Positions 52,110-61,729 of a DNA stretch of 64,000 nucleotides are shown piece after piece (position 1 is the first letter of the stretch; each line of letters starts with the position of its first letter). The translations under genes and the position numbers were made by a program. The notes below the pieces were generated by a model. That model did not search any database. It was not told where the DNA came from and saw only the letters and a list, made by a program, of their open reading frames with translations. The stretch is from NCBI RefSeq assembly GCF_003144325.1, contig NZ_PENS01000002.1, forward strand, positions 124,001-188,000, written 5' to 3'. This DNA comes from Proteus terrae (GTDB lineage Bacteria > Pseudomonadota > Gammaproteobacteria > Enterobacterales > Enterobacteriaceae).

Positions 52110-55100
52110 TTAATCTAAAAAGATCTTTTCTGGTAAAACAAAATTGCGTAGTTGCAAGAGTGCGATTGGACCCTCGCCCATTTCAGTTCTTAAGGTGTAA
52201 TTGAGGGATTGCCCATTTAAGGTTTTCCAACTGACAGAGTAACTACTGGTGCTACCGGCATAAGGGGTAATTTTGGCATCTTCCAATAAACGAATAATGC
52301 CCCAGACGCCACGATAATCACCATAAATACGTGTCCCAGTGTTGGTGGTGATCCAGCTGAGTGATGCACCAGAGGCAACCGTATCCGCTGGCCAAACAAA
52401 GCGTTGCCATTGCGGTTGTTGGTTATCATAGATAAGAGATTGTTTATCTATCATTAGGTGGGTTTGCATAATGTCAGGTGATGTACCTGGACGTAACTCA
52501 AAGTAAAGACGCGCCTCACCATTCGCAAAAACCACATCCCCTAGGTAGCTTAATTTATCTAAGGCTTTTAAGAACTCAGGGTTAAAGGTTAAACCTTGTG
52601 CATTTGTGGTATCGGGTATCCAATGTGTACCTTCTTTATGTAAAACACCGTTAAGATGAGTTTCAAGGAAGCGCTGAATACGACCATTATCAGGGCGTAG
52701 ATATTGCGCCATTAAAGGTAATGAGATTTCACTTTGTGTATTTTTGAGTGGATAGCGACCACCGAACGCCATATTCCAGTCATTAACCACGGCATTTCGC
52801 CATTGAGTGTTAATACCTTGCGAAGTGGGCGCTAATAACTGTTGCCATGCTTGAGACATGGGTTGCACAAGCAATGTATCCCCAAAGCTATTCCACTCTT
52901 GCCCAAAGCTTGCTGCAATCAAACTGCCGTAATCTCGAGTTTCTGATAAATCGACCGTTTTTCCTTCAAAAACACTTCGAGCCAACGCTTGAGACATGGC
53001 TTGTGGATCAGGGGCATTAACAACTTGTTGAAGTTTTAAGCGAACTCGAGTCACGCGTGTGAGGTAGGCTTGCAGGCTTAACGCATCACTGTTTTGCGCT
53101 GAAGATTGAGGGTCGGTAAAGGCCAGTATTGGCGCAAAAACAGGCTCTAGAGGGCCGGTAAATTCCGCTTTTTGACTAATAACCGGCTGTTGTTCTTTGT
53201 TTAATAAATCTTTGGCTGAGTTAACAAAAGAGTCTGCTAGTTTTTCTTGTTGGCGACCAGTTTTGCCTTGATAAGAAAGTGTATTCATTAAGGCAATAAT
53301 GGGGGATTGTCTGACATCGCTCATTAAGGTGAGTTGATCAATAGTATCGGAGAGACTTTGTGTTTCTCGCCACTGTAAGCCATTGAGAAAGCTTAACCAA
53401 CTGCCTGAAAAATCATTAAAATAGCGTTCTGTGAGATTTTGCTGGAGCTTTTCAGGTGAGATATCAATATCGGTCTCTTTTTGTGTGTCACTTAACACCC
53501 AATCTATTTCTTCTCGTCTCTCATGAACGGCTTTTTTAATCGCGGGTTCAATCGATTCTTCCCATGCTTTACGCGTAAAAATACCGGGTACGGTTTCAGT
53601 GGTACTGAGTAAGAAACTGACATCGGTATCCCCCGTCATATCATCTAAGGTCATATCCGCAAAGTTATGCTGTGCTTGTTGTAAGATTTTTTGGTAAAGC
53701 GCAGATTCACCATTACGTTGACCAATTTGGCGAATAAGAATAGTTCGGCTTCCGGCAACTAACGTACGATTAGGCTTGATTGTCCATTCATGGTGATAAG
53801 GTAATTGAGAGGCATAGAAGGTTAATAATTCCGTTCCTAATGTTTGCCATTCCCCTTCTTTTAATCCGTTATAGTCAGGCCAAATACTTAATGCACTTTC
53901 AGTGAAGAATGCAGGGTCAATACGAGAAGGATCACCCATCATCAAATAGGCTTTTAAGGCTTGATAAGCGGATTGAGCGCCTTCAATTCGTTCCGCACTG
54001 TCAGGTGGGAACCGCATAAACGCGTGAAGATAATTTTCAAGATGTTGTTGGGTTGAATCGCGTAATAACGGCAACATGGATTGGCTATAAACCGGCCATA
54101 GATGACTAAGCAATGCGTTATTACTGCTTAATCCAAATCGTAACCAAAATGGGACAGAAGTTTTCTCTCGATAGCTTAATAAACCGAGTGTTTGTTGTAA
54201 GCCATATTGTGCCTGTAGGCGGGCAAATTCAGATTGATGATTGTCTGTTGCCAACTGCGCTTGTTGCTGACTTTGGGTAATTAATTGGCGATTCATAAAA
54301 TAAGAGACCACCATTCCAATTCCCCACAGCGTCATAGCGATTGCGACGGTATATTGCAAAATACGTTTGGAATTTAGACCTAAAGGCGAGGCTTTTAACT
54401 GATAGGGTAGTTGTGAATTTGCTGTAATTAACGCTTTCCAATGGGGATTGGATGTCCACTGATTATTCTTTGATAAAGTTGCAGACACATTATCATAAAT
54501 AGGTGTACTAAAGAGTACGCCAGCGAATGGCAATGAGCGATAACCCGATAAAAGTGGTGCTAAGTTATTGGCGAGCTTTTCACATCCTTCATGTTGAAGA
54601 AAACACGCTAATGCTAGTAGGTAAGTTTGAGTTGGGTTATGCAAGACAGCGTGTGTGCCTTGTTCCATTAATGCGGGTAAAAGCGTTTTTAAGTCATTAG
54701 AAAGTGTTTCAGATGTCGCTTTTAAAGGTGCTGAATAAAGAACTGTGGGCGCTTCATTTGTTGTTATTTCACCGTTGTTACTGATATTCCAAAGCCAAAT
54801 GGGGGCTTGCCAGCGTAATTGACGAAAGAGCTGGTGGAAATAACGGCTAGCGGTATCTGTATTGGTCGGATTTAAGTGATTAAATAAGGAATGACCAAGC
54901 GGTTGTTGCGATAAGTTATTTTCTGACACCCAAATAACCGCATCGAGCGGACGACGACGGCGCAGTTGTTTTAAATCTTGGATTAAATTTTCATCAATAC
55001 TTTGATGGATATCGCCACCATAGATAAGCAACGTTCCATTGTTTTCTTGCCAGATATCCGTTGTTAGATTAGGAGTGAGTTTTTCTATAGAAGTCGAGGT

Positions 55101-55466
55101 GCCGATGAGGAGTATGCGTATTAAATTTTTTGAATTACGTTGACCATATTGTTTAAATATATCATCAATAAATGAATTATTTTGTTTGTTTATTTCTGGT
55201 AATGTTTTTGTATTATATAAGAATGGTTTACTGAGTAATGGAATGACTTTTTTCCAACCATAAATAAAAAAAGGAAAAGCTAATAATAAAACAACCCAAT
55301 TGGAAAAAGTAAAAAATACAATTTCTTTAGGTGAGTAACTGGTTTCTAATATTTCATTACCAAAAAGGTAATAAAGCATACTTAGTGTAAAAAGGGATAT
55401 TGTAAGAACAGTAGCATAAATAATAAATAAATCCCGAGTTGAAGAAAGCTTATCATTGATTTTCAT
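52110..55466 (-). CDS. tssM: T6SS membrane-complex protein TssM
   Basis: 1118 residues. Two N-terminal membrane helices (about 12-35 and 48-70), a cytoplasmic domain, a third helix (about 370-392, YTVAIAMTLWGIGMVVSYFM), then the large periplasmic IcmF-related region. The spot of the usual Walker A (IRILLIGTSTSIEKLT) lacks a GxxGxGKS/T motif, so ATP binding is doubtful. TssM spans the periplasm to meet TssJ. Overlaps its upstream neighbour by 14 nt. Confidence 0.95.
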   Translation of the reverse strand: MKINDKLSSTRDLFIIYATVLTISLFTLSMLYYLFGNEILETSYSPKEIVFFTFSNWVVLLLAFPFFIYGWKKVIPLLSKPFLYNTKTLPEINKQNNSFIDDIFKQYGQRNSKNLIRILLIGTSTSIEKLTPNLTTDIWQENNGTLLIYGGDIHQSIDENLIQDLKQLRRRRPLDAVIWVSENNLSQQPLGHSLFNHLNPTNTDTASRYFHQLFRQLRWQAPIWLWNISNNGEITTNEAPTVLYSAPLKATSETLSNDLKTLLPALMEQGTHAVLHNPTQTYLLALACFLQHEGCEKLANNLAPLLSGYRSLPFAGVLFSTPIYDNVSATLSKNNQWTSNPHWKALITANSQLPYQLKASPLGLNSKRILQYTVAIAMTLWGIGMVVSYFMNRQLITQSQQQAQLATDNHQSEFARLQAQYGLQQTLGLLSYREKTSVPFWLRFGLSSNNALLSHLWPVYSQSMLPLLRDSTQQHLENYLHAFMRFPPDSAERIEGAQSAYQALKAYLMMGDPSRIDPAFFTESALSIWPDYNGLKEGEWQTLGTELLTFYASQLPYHHEWTIKPNRTLVAGSRTILIRQIGQRNGESALYQKILQQAQHNFADMTLDDMTGDTDVSFLLSTTETVPGIFTRKAWEESIEPAIKKAVHERREEIDWVLSDTQKETDIDISPEKLQQNLTERYFNDFSGSWLSFLNGLQWRETQSLSDTIDQLTLMSDVRQSPIIALMNTLSYQGKTGRQQEKLADSFVNSAKDLLNKEQQPVISQKAEFTGPLEPVFAPILAFTDPQSSAQNSDALSLQAYLTRVTRVRLKLQQVVNAPDPQAMSQALARSVFEGKTVDLSETRDYGSLIAASFGQEWNSFGDTLLVQPMSQAWQQLLAPTSQGINTQWRNAVVNDWNMAFGGRYPLKNTQSEISLPLMAQYLRPDNGRIQRFLETHLNGVLHKEGTHWIPDTTNAQGLTFNPEFLKALDKLSYLGDVVFANGEARLYFELRPGTSPDIMQTHLMIDKQSLIYDNQQPQWQRFVWPADTVASGASLSWITTNTGTRIYGDYRGVWGIIRLLEDAKITPYAGSTSSYSVSWKTLNGQSLNYTLRTEMGEGPIALLQLRNFVLPEKIFLD

Positions 55467-56586
55467 CTTTGAGAATAACCCCTGCTATATATTGATCGTT
55501 ACAATATCCAGAAATCCATCCACAACTATTAACATCGTTATGCATGCAGTGTAGAGCAGCAAACGAAATAGCGATAAATGGTGATGAGCAAGTACTATCA
55601 CCGAAGTAATCCTGTACAATATTGTCGGCTGAATAGAGTGATGTTGATAAAAAAGCATAAGATGCTTGAGTATTAATCGATATATTTATTTCTGGTAATT
55701 TCTCCATCCCTGAATATTTAATAATTTGAGACGCTAATTCATTAGCATTTTCATTATTTGATATTTCACAACGATGTAAATGATAGGCTTTTTTATCAGG
55801 AAGTATTGTCCATAAAAAACCAGTTTCACTTAATTTACCTGCATTGATATCATCAAAAATATTAGAACCGCCAACAAGGTTGTAATGTTCTGACTTATAA
55901 TGAAGATAGTAGTTATCAATAATGATATCTAAAGAATCTATTGAATCGATAAATATGGTTTTTAATGGTGGTAATATATGATGATCTTTTAGATGCTCAA
56001 TAAATTTATTTAGACTACCTTGACTACCTTTCCAGTAAAAATTATCTATTTTGATATTATCAATATTATTTTCTTCAGTATTTATAAAGTGATTAGCTAG
56101 TAATTTAGCAATCATTTCTTCTCTGTTTTTTTTATCTCCGATGAGTGCTGAACAGGGAATGCACTCTTGCTCCTCCTCTATTATAGAAGATGGAGGTATC
56201 GGTTTATCTTTTAAAGCCTGATGCCATTTATATTGGTTTTCACCCAAAGAGCCAATAACAACTGAATTTTTTATTGGTATTGAAGCACTATGGTATAACC
56301 ACCATTTTTTACTGTCTTCATCAAATTGTTTTTTAAATAACTCATTGTTATGATTGTTTAATACTTTTAAAAATAAATAAATTAAAAATAAGAATGATGA
56401 AATAAAGATAGGAATGATAACACTAGAGATTAAAATAAAATATTTATTCTCTACTTTACTATTTGATAAAATAATATTAGTGAAAAAAAGAGAGAAACCA
56501 ATAAATATCAATAACCACTTTAATAGTTTTTTCCAATTTATCGGTTTGTCTTGGGTAAACTCAGGGTAACGCGGAGGATATCTCAC
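55453..56586 (-). CDS. T6SS-linked inner-membrane protein of unknown function
   Basis: 377 residues. Two membrane helices (about 23-43 and 52-73) and a large soluble C-terminal domain that contains LGENQYKWHQALKDKPIPPSS, a CIPCSALIGD pair, and a hydrophobic end with Cys residues (CSSPFIAISFAALHC). It sits between the lipase effector and TssM and overlaps tssM by 14 nt, so it is a conserved-looking operon member. I do not recognise a named Tss component; it may modulate TssM or effector loading. Confidence 0.75.
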   Translation of the reverse strand: MRYPPRYPEFTQDKPINWKKLLKWLLIFIGFSLFFTNIILSNSKVENKYFILISSVIIPIFISSFLFLIYLFLKVLNNHNNELFKKQFDEDSKKWWLYHSASIPIKNSVVIGSLGENQYKWHQALKDKPIPPSSIIEEEQECIPCSALIGDKKNREEMIAKLLANHFINTEENNIDNIKIDNFYWKGSQGSLNKFIEHLKDHHILPPLKTIFIDSIDSLDIIIDNYYLHYKSEHYNLVGGSNIFDDINAGKLSETGFLWTILPDKKAYHLHRCEISNNENANELASQIIKYSGMEKLPEINISINTQASYAFLSTSLYSADNIVQDYFGDSTCSSPFIAISFAALHCMHNDVNSCGWISGYCNDQYIAGVILKDENQ

Positions 56587-56642
56587 GATATATCTCCTGA
56601 TCTTTTAGAGATAAAGTTAAAATAAATGGGATTAATGCTAAT

Positions 56643-59039
56643 TTAAGCAATTGATAAGACTTTTTTAGTATCAATAACTTGAGTTAAACTATTTATAACA
56701 CCTTCTGTTTTTTCAACAATAGATTGAGCTATGGCAATTGATTGTACAGGGCCCGCATTTTTAGTAGGTTTAACATCTTCAGGATTAAGGGGAAGTGCTA
56801 ATCCTGTTATTGCATTTACTACTTCATATTCCATTGACATAACGCCTAATGTACCTGTAAAAGCACCTAGTGCATTTTTAATGTTTTTTTGCCTCACTAC
56901 ATACGCCATACCACCAATAAATGTGGCTATACCAATTAATTTTCCCGCTATTGCGACAGGTGATAAAAATTTATTTGTTTCACTATCAGCATAGATCATT
57001 CTATAACTAAAATAGCTTGCCCAAGGTTCTCTAGATTGTAATGCATCATGCATAAACCAAGCACGAGAATCATGAAATTGGTTATCAAATAAATCTCTTG
57101 TTAATAATGCATCAGGATCAGGAGTGTTATTTTCTTTAAATAAAGGAAATCCATAACCTTTTTTATAAATATCATCACCACTTTGTTTCATATGAAAATA
57201 TTCAGCTTTCTCATCGTCAGTATTTACTAAGCACATTATATTAGTTAATAAATTATCGACAGAAAACTGTTTCCAATTTCTGACTTCTCTTCGTTCATCG
57301 TAATAGTCCGCTTTAAATTCTTCAGCACCTTCTCTTAATTGTGTTTTACCTAGCATGGGCTCATAAATACGAGGCCCCATAAGATCTCCTGGTGAAATGG
57401 TATCTGTACCTTGTTTTATTTTTTCTTTCTGTTGTTCTTCTATCTTCTCTTTAGTTTTCTCCCATTTTTCTTTATCTTCTTTGATCTTTTCAGTGCCATG
57501 CTGTAATGCATTTTTATAAAAATCTTGATTAAACAGATTCATATCGGCATATCTATCGATACGCCAAGCTGTCATCCATGCCATTTGTTTTTCGACGACT
57601 TTTTCTAATGTTGTATTTGCACGGCAAGCATTGAAAGTTTCCGAAAAATGAGTAGTAGTCACTTGAGGTAATTCTAAAGTAATTTTTCGCCATGCGTTAA
57701 AGCGTTGAATTAGAATTGGGTTGATTTCAAATAAATTGAGAATTTCTGGTTCTACAAGCTCACTCATATTCTTTTTTGAAACTGTTAATGGAGATTTTAC
57801 CGCCACATTAAGGGGGGAACCCGCTTGAAATGCTGAAAGATAAAGGTCATGTAAGACGATTTGTGAAGCTAACATTGAAGGATCATTAAAGGCTTTTCCT
57901 TGATCTCCTACCAAATATCCCCCTCCAATATCGGAGTGAACACCTGGATAAACCACTTCTTCAATATCGGATATTTTGGGATAACGGCCATAATTATTAC
58001 CATTAATATTCTTATTATTCACAGATGTATCTGCTTTATTTTTTTCATTCTCCCAATTTGAGGGTCGTCTTACTGTATCTAGAGGAAAACAGAAACGTTG
58101 CTCATGAGCAGAAACAAAATGGCGACAGCACTTAATAAAGTTAGGAAAGATTTTTTCACTGGGGAGTTGTTGAGTGCCATTTGCCCAATCCATATGACCT
58201 GAAAAGAAAGGTGCTAAATGCACTATACCCACAGAGGGCACCGTATCCAAAATACCAAAAAATTCAACTTTTACATTAATACCACATAATTGCTGAGCGG
58301 GTTTATCAGCGCCTTCAGGGGTATCGAATAACTGTGTTACCCAATTAACAAAGGTTCTTGCTTCCGCCGCGCCACGTGAGAAACCGTAAACATAAAGTTT
58401 AATCGTTAAAGTTTTAGGTTTAAGTTGCAATCCTTCAATAATCTCTTTTTTATTAATTAGAGAATGGATAACCGCACGGCGACGATCTTTACCACTAATA
58501 GGGAGATATGTTGGGGTTGCCATATCTTTCAAATACATTCTACATTCAGATATCTCTAACCTCTTATTACCAGAAGCTACACTTAATGTATTGGCTAACA
58601 TTAATAATGCCCAATTAATACGATTTTCTCCCCCTGTTGCAAATATTAAGCCCATATTAGTAAAATTATATTCTGCTATTTCAGGGAAGGCAGTACCAAC
58701 ACCGGGCATATAATATTTAAAATATTCTCTTTGTTTTTTATCTGGGTTATTTTCATCTTCATACGTTGTTTCAAATAATCGGGTAATATTGGTGGCGGTT
58801 TTAGGCTCAGCCGCCATATCTTTTTCTCGATTATTATTGGTGCCATCAAAAAAGAAACTAATATGCAGATTTCGACAGCAGTTATTTTTTACACTAGCAA
58901 GGCTAGAGTTATGATTTCGTTTCTCTTCTTCTCGTATTTTATAATTATTTTCTATTTGTTGTTGAGATAATTCCAATCGCCCATCATCAGGGAAATGATT
59001 AGGTACCCAAACTGGTTCTGCTTTTATTTCTTCAAACAT
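56643..59039 (-). CDS. T6SS lipase effector, Tle1/DUF2235 type
   Basis: 798 residues. DUF2235 alpha/beta-hydrolase: oxyanion segment ISFFFDGTNNN (60-70), nucleophile Ser221 in YGFSRG, Asp265 in GILDTVPSVG, His368 in YPGVHSDIGGGY. A helical middle region and a hydrophobic C-terminal segment (about 690-760, IAGKLIGIATFIGGMAYVV) may contact membranes. Tle1 enzymes are phospholipases injected into the periplasm of target cells. The PAAR, DUF4123 and VgrG genes upstream provide delivery and the DUF3304 genes self-protection. Overlaps the last DUF3304 gene by 16 nt. Confidence 0.92.
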   Translation of the reverse strand: MFEEIKAEPVWVPNHFPDDGRLELSQQQIENNYKIREEEKRNHNSSLASVKNNCCRNLHISFFFDGTNNNREKDMAAEPKTATNITRLFETTYEDENNPDKKQREYFKYYMPGVGTAFPEIAEYNFTNMGLIFATGGENRINWALLMLANTLSVASGNKRLEISECRMYLKDMATPTYLPISGKDRRRAVIHSLINKKEIIEGLQLKPKTLTIKLYVYGFSRGAAEARTFVNWVTQLFDTPEGADKPAQQLCGINVKVEFFGILDTVPSVGIVHLAPFFSGHMDWANGTQQLPSEKIFPNFIKCCRHFVSAHEQRFCFPLDTVRRPSNWENEKNKADTSVNNKNINGNNYGRYPKISDIEEVVYPGVHSDIGGGYLVGDQGKAFNDPSMLASQIVLHDLYLSAFQAGSPLNVAVKSPLTVSKKNMSELVEPEILNLFEINPILIQRFNAWRKITLELPQVTTTHFSETFNACRANTTLEKVVEKQMAWMTAWRIDRYADMNLFNQDFYKNALQHGTEKIKEDKEKWEKTKEKIEEQQKEKIKQGTDTISPGDLMGPRIYEPMLGKTQLREGAEEFKADYYDERREVRNWKQFSVDNLLTNIMCLVNTDDEKAEYFHMKQSGDDIYKKGYGFPLFKENNTPDPDALLTRDLFDNQFHDSRAWFMHDALQSREPWASYFSYRMIYADSETNKFLSPVAIAGKLIGIATFIGGMAYVVRQKNIKNALGAFTGTLGVMSMEYEVVNAITGLALPLNPEDVKPTKNAGPVQSIAIAQSIVEKTEGVINSLTQVIDTKKVLSIA

Positions 59040-59572
59040 ACGGTGGGCTCCTTCATATTATGAGGTTCATTAATCGGGTATTCAGGATCACCATAGCTAT
59101 AGCAAGAAGTGGTAATTTTCACCTCATTACAAGGTAAAAAATGAACATCGACACCACACACTTCTTTATCATATTGTGGGATTGGCACCCAAGTTTCGTG
59201 ACTGGAGGTATTGTCGCGTAACTCTTGTTTCCAACGTTGATAAGCTTCTACTTGACTAAATTTAGGGGCAGGAGAGAGTTTATTTTTATCCACTTTATTC
59301 CATTGAATATGCGCGACTAAATTAGGACGCCATTTTTCGGGGATCATCACACAACAGACCGTGCCGCCAATACTGCCATAACCTTCATTAATCGAAAAAC
59401 CGGTAATACTGTATTGAGTGTGGTTATAGCCTTGAAGCCCGGCTCCCAAGAGGGAGTTTTCTGGTTTTGTGCCCCAAGAGCCCGCATTGGCACAACCGGA
59501 AAGTAACAGAGAAATGATCAAGAGCGTGGCAAGTTTAGGGTAAGTGTACCAAAAGGTTATTTTTGAGGACAT
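59024..59572 (-). CDS. DUF3304 lipoprotein, copy 1 (probable lipase immunity)
   Basis: 182 residues with LLSGC lipobox. DUF3304 core: LQGYNHTQYSITGFSINEGYG, GGTVCCVMIPEKWRPNLVAHI, WVPIPQYDKEVCGVDVHFLPCNEVKITTS. Member nearest the effector. Differs from copy 2 at the QWNKVDKNKLSPAPKFS linker and by ending VCLKK. DUF3304 lipoproteins accompany Tle1 effectors and should bind the lipase in the periplasm. Confidence 0.88.
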   Translation of the reverse strand: MSSKITFWYTYPKLATLLIISLLLSGCANAGSWGTKPENSLLGAGLQGYNHTQYSITGFSINEGYGSIGGTVCCVMIPEKWRPNLVAHIQWNKVDKNKLSPAPKFSQVEAYQRWKQELRDNTSSHETWVPIPQYDKEVCGVDVHFLPCNEVKITTSCYSYGDPEYPINEPHNMKEPTVCLKK

Positions 59573-60102
59573 ACGGTTGGCTCCTTCATTTTCATTGGTT
59601 CGGTTATTGGATATTCGGGGTCGTGATAGCTATAACAGGAAGTAGTGATTTTCACTTCATTACAAGGTAAGAAATGCACTTTGACGCTACAAGGTTCATC
59701 ATATTGTGGGATTGGCACCCAAGCTTCGTGACTGGAGGTATTGTCGCGGAGTTGTTGTTTCCAGTGTTTATAGGCTTCTACTTGGCTAAATTTTGGAGGT
59801 GGTGGAAATTTGCTGGTATCGACAGTTTCCCATCGAATATGCGCGACTAAATTAGGACGCCATTTTTCGGGGATCATCACACAACAGACCGTGCCGCCAA
59901 TACTGCCATAACCTTCATTAATCGAAAAACCGGTAATACTGTATTGAGTGTGGTTATAGCCTTGAAGACCTGCTCCCAAGAGGGAGTTTTCTGGTTTTGC
60001 ACCCCAAGAGCCCGCATTAGCACAACCGGAAAGTAACAGAGAAATGATCAAGAGCGTGGCAAGTTTAGGGTAAGTTTGCCAAATGGTTATTTTTGAGGAC
60101 AT
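59557..60102 (-). CDS. DUF3304 lipoprotein, copy 2
   Basis: 181 residues, same leader and core as copy 1. Linker RWETVDTSKFPPPPKFSQVEAYKHW. It alone has the segment PQYDEPCSVKVHFLPC (one residue shorter, different charge) and YHDPEYPITEPMKM near the end. It is the most diverged copy in the C-terminal part. Confidence 0.88.
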   Translation of the reverse strand: MSSKITIWQTYPKLATLLIISLLLSGCANAGSWGAKPENSLLGAGLQGYNHTQYSITGFSINEGYGSIGGTVCCVMIPEKWRPNLVAHIRWETVDTSKFPPPPKFSQVEAYKHWKQQLRDNTSSHEAWVPIPQYDEPCSVKVHFLPCNEVKITTSCYSYHDPEYPITEPMKMKEPTVCPQK

Positions 60103-60635
60103 ACGGTGGGCTCCTTCATATTATGGGGTTCATTAATCGGGTATTCAGGATCACCATAGCTATAGCAAGAAGTGGTAATTTTCACCTCATTACAAGGTAA
60201 AAAATGAACATCGACACCACACACTTCTTTATCATATTGTGGGATGGGCACCCAAGCTTCGTGATAGGTCGTATAGCGGTCTAATTCTTTTTCCCAGTGA
60301 TTATAGGCTTCGACTTGATCAAAATCAGGAGCAAGAGGTATTTTGCTCTTATCGAGTTTCTCCCACTTTATGTGAGCGATTAAATTAGGACGCCATTTTT
60401 CAGGGATCATCACACAACAGACCGTACCGCCAATACTGCCATACCCTTCATTAATCGAAAAACCGGTAATACTGTATTGAGTGTGGTTATAGCCTTGAAG
60501 CCCGGCTCCCAAGAGGGAGTTTTCTAGTTTTGCACCCCAAGAGCCCGCATTGGCACAACCGGAAAGTAACAGAGAAATGATCAAGAGCGTGGCAAGTTTA
60601 GGGTAAGTTTGCCAAATGGTTATTTTTGAGGACAT
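60087..60635 (-). CDS. DUF3304 lipoprotein, copy 3
   Basis: 182 residues. YSITGFSINEGYG type in the first half. Its linker is distinct: KWEKLDKSKIPLAPDFDQVEAYNHWEKELDRYTTYHEAW, unlike copies 1, 2 and 4. C-terminal part as in copies 1, 4 and 5. Overlaps copy 2 by 16 nt. Confidence 0.88.
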   Translation of the reverse strand: MSSKITIWQTYPKLATLLIISLLLSGCANAGSWGAKLENSLLGAGLQGYNHTQYSITGFSINEGYGSIGGTVCCVMIPEKWRPNLIAHIKWEKLDKSKIPLAPDFDQVEAYNHWEKELDRYTTYHEAWVPIPQYDKEVCGVDVHFLPCNEVKITTSCYSYGDPEYPINEPHNMKEPTVCPQK

Positions 60636-61168
60636 ACGGTGGGCTCCTTCATATTATGGGGTTCATTAATCGGGTATTCAGGATCACCATAGCTATAGCA
60701 AGAAGTGGTAATTTTCACCTCATTACAAGGTAAAAAATGAACATCGACACCACACACTTCTTTATCATATTGTGGGATTGGCACCCAAGCTTCATGACTG
60801 GAGGTATTATCGCGTAGCTTTTGTTTCCAGTGTTTATAGGCTTCTACTTGGCTAAATTTTGGAGGTGGTGGAAATTTGCTGGTATCGACAGTTTCCCATC
60901 GAATATGTGCGGTTAAATTAGGGCGCCATTTTTCGGGGATCATCACACAACAGACGGTTCCGCCAATACTGCCGTAACCCCCATTAATTGAAAAACCTGA
61001 AATTTCAAATTGAGTATGGTTATAGCCTTGAAGCCCGGCTCCCAAGAGGGAGTTTTCTAGTTTTGTGCCCCAAGAGCCCGCATTAGCACAACCGGAAAGT
61101 AACAGAGAAATGATCAAGAGCGTGGCAAGTTTAGGGTAAGTTTGCCAAATGGTTATTTTTGAGGACAT
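60620..61168 (-). CDS. DUF3304 lipoprotein, copy 4
   Basis: 182 residues. First half is of the FEISGFSINGGYG type shared with copy 5, while the linker (SKFPPPPKFSQVEAYKHW) is shared with copy 2. This mosaic pattern indicates recombination between copies. Confidence 0.88.
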   Translation of the reverse strand: MSSKITIWQTYPKLATLLIISLLLSGCANAGSWGTKLENSLLGAGLQGYNHTQFEISGFSINGGYGSIGGTVCCVMIPEKWRPNLTAHIRWETVDTSKFPPPPKFSQVEAYKHWKQKLRDNTSSHEAWVPIPQYDKEVCGVDVHFLPCNEVKITTSCYSYGDPEYPINEPHNMKEPTVCPQK

Positions 61169-61680
61169 ACGGTGGGCTCCTTCATATTATGGGGTTCATT
61201 AATCGGGTATTCAGGATCACCATAGCTATAGCAAGAAGTGGTAATTTTCACCTCATTACAAGGTAAAAAATGAACATCGACACCACACACTTCTTTATCA
61301 TATTGTGGGATTGGCACCCAAGCTTCATGACTGGAGGTATTATCGCGGAGTTGTTGCTCCCAGCGATTATAGGCTTCGACTTGGTCAAAATCAGGTGCTG
61401 GTGGAAATTTGCTGGTATCGACAGTTTCCCATCGAATATGTGCGGTTAAATTAGGGCGCCATTTTTCGGGGATCATCACACAACAGACGGTTCCGCCAAT
61501 ACTGCCGTAACCCCCATTAATTGAAAAACCTGAAATTTCAAATTGAGTATGGTTATAGCCTTGAAGTCCTGCTCCCAATAGGGAGTTTTCTGGTTTTGCA
61601 CCCCAAGAGCCCGCATTGGCACAACCGGAAAGTAACAGAGAAGAGGCGAGAACTAATAATATTATTTTTAATTTAATCAT
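61153..61680 (-). CDS. DUF3304 lipoprotein, copy 5 (first in transcript)
   Basis: 175 residues from ATG 61680, starting MIKLKIILLVLASSLLLSGC; an upstream in-frame ATG at 61716 lacks a ribosome site. Its leader differs from the other four copies, which all share MSSKITxWxTYPKLATLLII. Core is of the FEISGFSINGGYG type, linker APDFDQVEAYNRW partly like copy 3. Probably the ancestral copy, with its own leader next to the PAAR gene. Confidence 0.88.
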   Translation of the reverse strand: MIKLKIILLVLASSLLLSGCANAGSWGAKPENSLLGAGLQGYNHTQFEISGFSINGGYGSIGGTVCCVMIPEKWRPNLTAHIRWETVDTSKFPPAPDFDQVEAYNRWEQQLRDNTSSHEAWVPIPQYDKEVCGVDVHFLPCNEVKITTSCYSYGDPEYPINEPHNMKEPTVCPQK

Positions 61681-61729
61681 TTTATCCACTTTATTTTTAT
61701 AAAATAAGAATGACATATAAATAATTAAT

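Larger units (their letters stand above)
59024..61680 (-). repeat. five-unit tandem gene array of about 533 bp
   Basis: The DUF3304 genes repeat at about 530-533 bp with nearly identical DNA over the leader, the GGxVCCVMIPEKW core and the CNEVKITTS end. Adjacent copies overlap by 16 nt, the repeat joint lying at the leader. Divergence is confined to a linker of about 40 codons and a few blocks shared between non-adjacent copies. Confidence 0.95.
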
